From: Methylophilaceae bacterium
Lineage (GTDB): Bacteria; Pseudomonadota; Gammaproteobacteria; Burkholderiales; Methylophilaceae
NCBI GenBank assembly: GCA_011391175.1
Contig: JAABQZ010000004.1
Location: 1 to 52,302 of the forward strand
Direction of reading: 5' to 3'
Length of the DNA stretch: 52,302 bases
The number at the start of each line of letters is the position of its first letter. Position 1 is the stretch's first letter. Position numbers and translations under genes: made by a program. Below, one piece after another: positions 47,128-52,302 of this stretch. A model generated the notes under the pieces. The model was given only the letters and a program-made list of their open reading frames with translations, searched no databases and was not told where the DNA came from.

Positions 47128-47858
47128 ATTTATTAAGTTTAGATACCTCAACCGAGTTTTTATCGCTGGCTATTCAGGCTGGCGATAATCTTTTTACGCA
47201 CCACCAGCATGTGGGCAACGCTTCATCTGAGTTGATTTTGCCGCAAATTCAGGCATTGTTAGATGCTGCAAATATGCAACTAAAAGATTTACACGGTATT
47301 GCTTTTGGCGCTGGTCCAGGCGCATTTACCGGTGTACGCATCGCCTGTGGTGTGGCGCAGGGCTTGGGTTTCGGTGCCAATATTCCTGTGGTGGGTGTTA
47401 ATACCTTATTAGCGGTTGCGCAGGCTAGCGGTGCTGATAAAGTGATTGTTTGCCTAGATGCACGCATGGGTGAGATTTACCATGCTACTTTTGAAAAAGC
47501 TAATACCAGGGATAAACATGAAAATGAATGGCATGAAATATCCGAGACCAAAGTATGCAAGCCAGAAGCCGCACCAATATTGGCTGTTGGAGCATCGAAA
47601 ATAAACATATTAGAAAAGCAGTGGGTGGGGGCTGGTAGCGGCTGGGCGGTATATGGTGAAATATTAAGTAGCATTTATGCGAAAAACTTAATTAAAACCA
47701 ATGCTTATATCACACCAACGGCGGAAGCAATTCTGCAATTGGCTCGCCCCATTTTTGCCGCAGGTGAGGCCATGCCTGCCAGCGAAGCTTCGCCGATTTA
47801 TATTCGCAATCGTGTAGCGCTGACCACGCTACAACGTGAGGCAGGGCAACGCTTATGA
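47124..47858 (+). CDS. tsaB: tRNA threonylcarbamoyladenosine synthesis protein TsaB
   Basis: TsaB is the inactive partner of TsaD in making t6A37 of ANN-decoding tRNAs. The 244 residues start LLSLDTSTEFLSLAIQAGD and have the ASSELILPQIQALL, GAGPGAFTGVRIACGVAQGLGFG and LDARMGEIYHATFE blocks of the ASKHA-fold family. The length is normal. Its ATG overlaps arfB by four bases, and its stop overlaps rimI by four. Confidence 0.96.
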   Translation: MNLLSLDTSTEFLSLAIQAGDNLFTHHQHVGNASSELILPQIQALLDAANMQLKDLHGIAFGAGPGAFTGVRIACGVAQGLGFGANIPVVGVNTLLAVAQASGADKVIVCLDARMGEIYHATFEKANTRDKHENEWHEISETKVCKPEAAPILAVGASKINILEKQWVGAGSGWAVYGEILSSIYAKNLIKTNAYITPTAEAILQLARPIFAAGEAMPASEASPIYIRNRVALTTLQREAGQRL

Positions 47859-48316
47859 GTGCGCAGTTACAGCCTAATTTAAGTTTACGACCTATGCAAA
47901 TCTGCGATTTAGATGCGATTATGCAAATCGAGCCGAGCATCTACAGCCATCCATGGACGCGCGGCAATTTTAGCGATTCACTGAATAGCGGCTATAGCGC
48001 TTGGATTTTGGAAGATAAAGACGAAATGATAGGTTATGCCTTAATGATGATGGTGATGGATGAGGCGCATTTACTCAATTTAAGTATCGCTAAAGCCCAT
48101 CAAAAAAAAGGTTTGGGCCGTTATTTATTGGAGCATATGTTAAAAATTGCCAAAAGCCACAAAGCCGCTAATATGTTTTTAGAAGTGCGGCCCAGCAACA
48201 TTTCTGCCATTGCGCTTTACGAGAATATGGGCTTTTGCGAGATGGCGGTGCGGCGCGGTTACTATCCGGCAAAAGTGGGTAGAGAGGATGCAGTTTTAAT
48301 GGGGTTGGCCTTGTGA
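47855..48316 (+). CDS. rimI: Ribosomal protein S18-alanine N-acetyltransferase
   Basis: RimI acetylates the N-terminus of ribosomal protein S18. The 153-residue GNAT protein has IMQIEPSIYSHPWTRGNFSDSL, LLNLSIAKAHQKKGLGRYLLEHML (acetyl-CoA binding Q/RxxGxG) and FLEVRPSNISAIALYENMGF, then the RimI-type RRGYYPAKVGREDAVLMGL. tsaB next to rimI is a common arrangement. The gene following it encodes the HolD-like protein, as rimI also neighbours holD in E. coli. Confidence 0.96.
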   Translation: MSAQLQPNLSLRPMQICDLDAIMQIEPSIYSHPWTRGNFSDSLNSGYSAWILEDKDEMIGYALMMMVMDEAHLLNLSIAKAHQKKGLGRYLLEHMLKIAKSHKAANMFLEVRPSNISAIALYENMGFCEMAVRRGYYPAKVGREDAVLMGLAL

Positions 48317-48347
48317 AAGTGCCTTGCATGATGAGATTATCGCTTTG

Positions 48348-48953
48348 ATGAATAGAGATGACGTGCTGCGTGAACTAGAACTGTTGCCAGTGTGGAAGCT
48401 GCGTAAGCCAGTTGAAGCGGTGTTAACGCAACAAGTAGATGTTGAAAAATTAGAAGCTGCACAACTAGCAATTGTAGCCACTGAAGAGCCTGCTCTTGAA
48501 AAACCTGCCATTGAAAAACCGAGTAGCGCGGTAGCAATTCAGTACGAAATCACCATGACTCAAGATAAGCAGTGGGCATTTATATGTGAAATTAACCTGT
48601 CTGCAGGCCGCGTGGATATTGCCTCCCAGAGCACCTTATTCAACAATATTTTGCATGCTTTATGCATTGAAAAACCCAGTAAAATGCAGGTGGCAAGCAT
48701 TGCAGATGTTAACGCGAGAATGACTGATATTAAAATCATGGCGGCGATGGGCGAATCGGTAGCGCAAGCGCTGTTAAATACGCAGAAGCCACTAGAAACT
48801 TTACGTGGCAAGTTGCATGCCATTGGTCACGCGCAATTAGTTGCCAGTTGCGACCTTGCGCACTTGTTAAATAATCCTCTTGATAAAGCTAAAGTCTGGC
48901 AGGATTTATGTTTGGCGCGCAGCTATTTACAAGGCTTGCATGTGCAAGATTAA
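48348..48953 (+). CDS. HolD-like (DNA polymerase III psi) / inactive UDG-like protein
   Basis: About 201 residues. The N-terminus NRDDVLRELELLPVWKLRKP resembles the start of E. coli HolD (RRDWQLQQLGITQWSLRRP), which binds the clamp loader. A Glu/Ala/Pro linker follows, then a domain whose layout follows family-4 uracil-DNA glycosylases: WAFICEINL where they have a GEAPG motif, and MAAMGESVAQALLNTQKPLETLRGKLHAI and PLDKAKVWQDLCLAR, which match their C-terminal part closely. The cluster cysteines, the GEAPG catalytic motif and the HPAYLL motif are absent, so it should not be a glycosylase. A TTG at 48324 is an alternative start. It is last in the arfB-tsaB-rimI run. I infer a psi subunit. Confidence 0.65.
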   Translation: MNRDDVLRELELLPVWKLRKPVEAVLTQQVDVEKLEAAQLAIVATEEPALEKPAIEKPSSAVAIQYEITMTQDKQWAFICEINLSAGRVDIASQSTLFNNILHALCIEKPSKMQVASIADVNARMTDIKIMAAMGESVAQALLNTQKPLETLRGKLHAIGHAQLVASCDLAHLLNNPLDKAKVWQDLCLARSYLQGLHVQD

Positions 48954-48995
48954 TCCCCATATACTTATGCATAATATGTTTAAATTAAGGAAAGC

Positions 48996-49598
48996 ATGAT
49001 GAAAACTTGGATGAAATTATTTGCAGTTGCCAGCTTGGCGTTTGCCCTGACCGGTTGTGGTTATAACACCTTTCAAAGCTTGGATGAAGAAGCTAAAGCC
49101 AGTTGGTCTGAAGTGTTAAACCAATACCAACGCCGGGCTGATTTGGTGCCGAATTTGGTGGAAACGGTAAAAGGCTATGCCGCGCACGAACAAGAAGTGC
49201 TGACCGATGTGGCCAATGCGCGCAGTAAAGTGGGCAGCATGCAAGTGACTCCGGAGTTGTTAAACGACCCAGAAGCGTTTGCTAAATTTCAAGCAGCTCA
49301 AGGCCAGCTAACAGGTGCGTTATCGCGCTTAATGGCGGTAGCAGAAAATTACCCAAACTTGAAAGCTGACCAAGGGTTTAGAGACTTGCAGGCACAGTTA
49401 GAAGGTACCGAGAACCGTGTCACGGTGGCGCGTAATCGCTATATTGAAACCATTAAAAATTACAATATTGCTATTCGCAGCTTCCCGAATAATCTAACGG
49501 CGATGATGTTTGGCTACAACACCAAACCGACCTTTACGGTAGAAAACGAAAAAGCGATTTCGAGCGCGCCTAAAGTCGAGTTTGGTGATAAAAAATAA
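48996..49598 (+). CDS. lemA: LemA family lipoprotein
   Basis: A 200-residue lipoprotein with lipobox LTGCGYN and a helical LemA domain: DEEAKASWSEVLNQYQRRADLVPNLVETVKGYAAHE, then ENYPNLKADQGFRDLQAQLEGTENRV and NNLTAMMFGY. LemA proteins are three-helix bundles of unknown function, often next to TPM-domain genes, as here. AAGGAAAGC precedes the ATG; a second ATG follows at once. It leads a cluster of four genes with the same direction. Confidence 0.95.
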   Translation: MMKTWMKLFAVASLAFALTGCGYNTFQSLDEEAKASWSEVLNQYQRRADLVPNLVETVKGYAAHEQEVLTDVANARSKVGSMQVTPELLNDPEAFAKFQAAQGQLTGALSRLMAVAENYPNLKADQGFRDLQAQLEGTENRVTVARNRYIETIKNYNIAIRSFPNNLTAMMFGYNTKPTFTVENEKAISSAPKVEFGDKK

Positions 49599-49629
49599 GC
49601 TAGACATAGTTTAGCTCACGGCTTAACTC

Positions 49630-50502
49630 GTGTTTTCAAAACTCAAAGCTGGTTTATTTGCGCTTTGCACGATGCTGTTAATGGCGTCGTGTTTCGCGCA
49701 TGCAGAACTGGCGGCAATCCCCGAACTTTCTAGCCGTGTCACTGATTTAACCCAAACCTTAACCGCAGCCGAGCAAGCGCAACTAGAGCAAAAATTAGCC
49801 GCATTTGAAGCCAAAAAAGGCAGTCAAATTGCGCTGCTGATTGTGCCAACCACACAACCCGAAGACATTGCGCAATATGCCATCCGCGTGGTTGAAAAAT
49901 GGAAAATTGGTCGTGAAAAGGTAGATGATGGCCTGCTATTACTCGTCGCAAAAGACGACCGTAAATTGCGTATCGAAGTGGGTTACGGCTTGGAAGGTGC
50001 GGTGCCAGATTTATACGCCAAGCGCATTATCAGTGAAATCATTAGTCCAAAATTTAAGCAAGGCGATTATTACGGCGGCTTGGATACAGGGCTGAATAGC
50101 TTGATTGGCTTGGTGGATGGCGAAGCATTGCCAGCGCCTAACAGCGCGAAACCTAACGGCATGGACATCATGGATATGCTGCCCATATTACTGTTTGGCG
50201 GTTTGGTGACAGGGCTATTTTTGCGCAGTATGTTCGGCACTTTTTTTGGTAGCGCACTCAATGGCGGCTTAGTGGGTGGCATCGTCACCTTGTTGGGCGT
50301 AGCCTTGGGTGGTGCTGCGATATTGGGGGTCATTGCATTTTTTATTACCATGATGCTAGGTGGGCGCGGCATGAATGGTTACAGCGGCGGCATACCAACA
50401 GGCGGCGGTTATGGCGGCGGCGGTTGGTCTGGCGGTGGTTCTAGCAGTTGGGGTGGCGGTGGCGGCGATTTTGGCGGTGGCGGAGCCTCTGGTGATTGGT
50501 AA
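49630..50502 (+). CDS. TPM-domain membrane protein (YgcG type)
   Basis: A 290-residue protein with a signal peptide (ending near CFAHAELAAIPE) and a periplasmic TPM domain: LTQTLTAAEQAQLEQKLAAFEAKKGSQIALLIVPTT, then WKIGREKVDDGLLLLVAKDDRKLRIEVGYGLEGAVPD. Two or three hydrophobic segments (IMDMLPILLFGGLVTGLFL, GGLVGGIVTLLGVALGGAAILGVIAFFITMML) are followed by a 50-residue Gly/Ser-rich tail. It starts at a GTG with no strong ribosome binding site, 31 bases after lemA. TPM proteins have been linked to photosystem repair and phosphatase-like activity in plants; the bacterial role is open. Confidence 0.93.
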   Translation: MFSKLKAGLFALCTMLLMASCFAHAELAAIPELSSRVTDLTQTLTAAEQAQLEQKLAAFEAKKGSQIALLIVPTTQPEDIAQYAIRVVEKWKIGREKVDDGLLLLVAKDDRKLRIEVGYGLEGAVPDLYAKRIISEIISPKFKQGDYYGGLDTGLNSLIGLVDGEALPAPNSAKPNGMDIMDMLPILLFGGLVTGLFLRSMFGTFFGSALNGGLVGGIVTLLGVALGGAAILGVIAFFITMMLGGRGMNGYSGGIPTGGGYGGGGWSGGGSSSWGGGGGDFGGGGASGDW

Positions 50503-50517
50503 TAGAGAGAATTGGTC

Positions 50518-51027
50518 ATGAAAAGAACGCATCCTGTCATTCGATTTATGAAGCATATGTTTAGCCATCCTTGGCAAGTGCAGCGTCATTTTTCGGCAGA
50601 AGCACTACGCACCATTGAAAAAGCCATTTCAGCCAGTGAAAAAAATCACGCGGGTGAGATTCGCTTTGTGGTGGAGGCAGGATTGCATCCCTACGAAATT
50701 TTGTGCAAAAAAACACCCAAAAAGCGCGCCATTGAGCTATTTGGAAGGCTGAATATTTGGGATACAGAACACAATAATGGCGTGCTGATTTACTTGCTAC
50801 TGGCTGATCGCGATGTAGAAGTAGTGGCAGACCGCGGCATAGATCAGCATATAGGCCATGATGGCTGGGAAGCAATTTGCCATGAGATGGAAGGGCTGTT
50901 TAGAAAAGGTCAATTTGAAGCTGGCGTGTTACAAGGAATAGCCCGCATCAGCGAAGTGCTACAGCAACATTACCCGCAAACAGGTATTAGTAAAAATGAA
51001 GTCTCCAATAAACCGCTTGTTATGTAA
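50518..51027 (+). CDS. Second TPM-domain protein
   Basis: A 169-residue protein with a TPM domain (FSAEALRTIEKAISASEKNHAGEIRFVVEAGLHP, then RAIELFGRLNIWDTEHNNGVLIYLLLADRDVEVVADRGIDQHIG). It lacks the membrane segments and Gly-rich tail of its neighbour; the start is basic and has no signal peptide. The ATG at 50518 is used; AGAGAG lies ahead, and a TTG at 50512 is possible. It follows the first TPM gene by 15 bases. The end overlaps the next gene by 32 bases. A short TPM partner next to the long one is a common pairing. Confidence 0.9.
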   Translation: MKRTHPVIRFMKHMFSHPWQVQRHFSAEALRTIEKAISASEKNHAGEIRFVVEAGLHPYEILCKKTPKKRAIELFGRLNIWDTEHNNGVLIYLLLADRDVEVVADRGIDQHIGHDGWEAICHEMEGLFRKGQFEAGVLQGIARISEVLQQHYPQTGISKNEVSNKPLVM

Positions 51028-51706
51028 CAGACCAAAGTATCACAGTGCAGGCCTGTCGACCCCATGGATATTGGTCTGCAGCCTAGCATTTTTTTCTCCA
51101 ATATTTGCCTATGCCGAATTAAGTGATATTTCACGTATTTTTCGCCAAACCCCAAGCTTAAATCAATTCGAAGTTTGCCAAGGCGGCGGTTGCGCAGAGA
51201 TTTCAAAAACATCGCTCACCGAATTAGAATGGAATGCTGTATCGCGCATTTTTAATGTGCCGACTAAAGGCGCGCAAGAAAAAAATGAAGTCCTCGAGCG
51301 CCAAAAAATTGCACAAGCAATTGGCTTGTTAGAAGATTTGGTTGGCAATAAAATTGGGACTACTGGCGATTTGGCAGGGACATTTTTTAATGGCAGTTTA
51401 AGGGGTCAGCAAGATTGCAATGACGAAGCGATTAATACTACGACTTATATGCGGCTGTTGAAAAACAACGGCTACATAACGCTGCACGAGATAGAAGATA
51501 CACGCACGCGCAACTTCTTTTTCACTGGTTGGCCGCACACTACTGCGGTGATACGTGAAATCAAAACGGGCGAAAGATATGCAGTAGATAGCTGGTTCTA
51601 CGATAATGGCCATGCTGCGACGATTGTCACTTTTAAGCAATGGAAAGCCAATTTTCAGCCAGATGATAGTCCGATTGGCAAGACGAGAAGCGCCCAAACA
51701 AAATAG
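50996..51706 (+). CDS. Exported protein with possible Cys-His-Asp catalytic residues
   Basis: A 236-residue protein with a basic start and a hydrophobic signal segment (ILVCSLAFFSPIFAYAELSD). The mature part has CQGGGCAEISKTSLTELEWNAV, an acidic helix, and then GQQDCNDEAINTTTYMRLLKNNG, GWPHTTAVIRE and ERYAVDSWFYDNG. A Cys, then a His, then an Asp in that spacing and order recall transglutaminase-like or papain-like folds, but no family is recognised. The gene overlaps the second TPM gene by 32 bases in another frame and has no clear ribosome binding site. The first 40 residues contain REP-like copy C in the DNA. Confidence 0.75.
   Translation: MKSPINRLLCNRPKYHSAGLSTPWILVCSLAFFSPIFAYAELSDISRIFRQTPSLNQFEVCQGGGCAEISKTSLTELEWNAVSRIFNVPTKGAQEKNEVLERQKIAQAIGLLEDLVGNKIGTTGDLAGTFFNGSLRGQQDCNDEAINTTTYMRLLKNNGYITLHEIEDTRTRNFFFTGWPHTTAVIREIKTGERYAVDSWFYDNGHAATIVTFKQWKANFQPDDSPIGKTRSAQTK
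51058..51076 (+). repeat. REP-like hairpin, copy C (inside a gene)
   Basis: GACC, an 11-nt loop CCATGGATATT, and GGTC form the same short hairpin as copies A and B (reverse strand). The stem differs from AGCC/GGCT at two positions, each compensated on the other side. It lies in the signal-peptide region of the exported protein. Confidence 0.45.
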
Positions 51707-51767
51707 CGTTACTGACTTCAAGTCGGTTTCGCGATAAAATTCGTTTTTTTATTCTGTAGTCCTCAAC

Positions 51768-52302
51768 ATGCGCGCCTCACAATTTTTTATTGCCACCCAA
51801 AAAGAAGCACCAACAGATGCCGAGCTGATTTCGCATAAGCTGATGATCCGCGCTGGACTTATTAAGCGTTTGGGTTCTGGCTTGTATACCTGGATGCCGC
51901 TGGGATTACGCGTGTTGCGCAAGGTGGAGAATATCGTGCGCGATGAGATGAATAAAGCGGGGGCTTTAGAATTGCTGATGCCCGCCGTACAACCCAAAGA
52001 GCTTTGGGATGAGACGGGTCGGTGGGCAGTGTTTGGTCCACAAATGTTGAAGATTAAAGACCGCCACGAACGCGATTTTTGTTTTGGCCCCACCCATGAA
52101 GAGGTGATTACCGACATCGTGCGACGCGAGATTAATAGCTATAAGCAATTACCGCTTAATTTGTACCAAATCCAAACCAAGTTCCGTGACGAGATACGTC
52201 CGCGTTTTGGTGTGATGCGTGCGCGTGAATTTATGATGAAGGATGCCTATTCATTTCACACCAGTTTTGAAAGTTTAGAAAAAACCTACGCACAGATGCA
52301 TC
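51768..52302 (+). CDS. proS: Prolyl-tRNA synthetase, N-terminal part (3' end outside window)
   Basis: The first 178 residues of the class II synthetase that charges tRNA-Pro. The protein starts [19 protein letters not shown], then [26 protein letters not shown] and [28 protein letters not shown] and the class II motif 2 [20 protein letters not shown] are seen before the window ends. The first residues and the length to motif 2 fit the long, bacterial ProS. The gene starts 61 bases after the exported protein; no terminator is visible between them. Confidence 0.97.
   Translation, partial: MRASQFFIATQKEAPTDAELISHKLMIRAGLIKRLGSGLYTWMPLGLRVLRKVENIVRDEMNKAGALELLMPAVQPKELWDETGRWAVFGPQMLKIKDRHERDFCFGPTHEEVITDIVRREINSYKQLPLNLYQIQTKFRDEIRPRFGVMRAREFMMKDAYSFHTSFESLEKTYAQMH

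Overview
The window reads as one continuous stretch of chromosome from a betaproteobacterial methylotroph of the family Methylophilaceae (Methylotenera- or Methylophilus-like). The lineage rests on gene order (dusB-fis-purH-purD-hemF; the DUF2782-thrB-BPSS1780 type cluster; tsaB-rimI), moderate GC, Betaproteobacteria-type versions of the core genes, and a formaldehyde-activating enzyme (Fae), the entry enzyme of tetrahydromethanopterin-linked formaldehyde oxidation. I see no rRNA, tRNA, CRISPR array, phage or insertion sequence. Gene density is high and nearly all genes are housekeeping or conserved accessory genes.

Layout. 1-4 kb: tail of a DUF2805 gene, a small reverse ORF, lgt, and a PAS-GGDEF-EAL cyclic-di-GMP protein. 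4-9.5 kb: ilvD, a hexose-6-phosphate mutarotase, a YyaL-type thioredoxin-fold protein and a small cytochrome c. 9.5-12.3 kb (reverse): two sodium-coupled amino-acid symporters. 12.4-17.5 kb (reverse): dusB-fis-purH-purD-hemF. 17.7-22 kb (reverse): polA, cutA, a CinA-like protein and a YkgJ-like cysteine cluster protein. 22-25.1 kb (forward): LOG-family protein, DUF2782, thrB and a BPSS1780-like membrane protein. 25.2-31.5 kb (reverse): uvrD, ung, a DUF4239 protein and groES-groEL, with a candidate small RNA on the forward strand between uvrD and ung. 31.6-39.2 kb (forward): an unknown protein, an aldo/keto reductase, phospholipase A, a YjdM-like zinc ribbon, bioA, dacB, an FKBP lipoprotein, an OsmC protein and a VOC protein. 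39.2-41.8 kb (reverse): DUF2322, coq7 and ctpA. 41.9-46.5 kb: Rdx protein, ferritin-like protein, NlpC/P60 peptidase, a glycine-rich membrane protein, a DinG-type helicase and fae. 46.7-52.3 kb (forward): arfB-tsaB-rimI-holD-like, then lemA with two TPM-domain genes and an exported putative Cys-His-Asp protein, then the start of proS.

The most informative regulatory site is ahead of groES. A close match to a heat-shock sigma-32 promoter is directly followed, overlapping by two bases, by a CIRCE operator with one mismatch, implying both positive (RpoH) and negative (HrcA) heat-shock control. Several rho-independent terminators separate the units.

The best candidates for something new are: (1) the gene after rimI, which looks like a catalytically dead family-4 uracil-DNA glycosylase and also matches the DNA polymerase III psi subunit HolD at both ends; (2) a hairpin repeat family whose 11-nt loop is nearly constant and whose 4-bp stem shows compensatory changes; (3) a three-hairpin candidate small RNA with an anti-Shine-Dalgarno CU-rich loop; (4) the exported Cys-His-Asp protein attached to the LemA/TPM cluster. 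All identifications are by reading the sequence and from memory of families; no database search was run.
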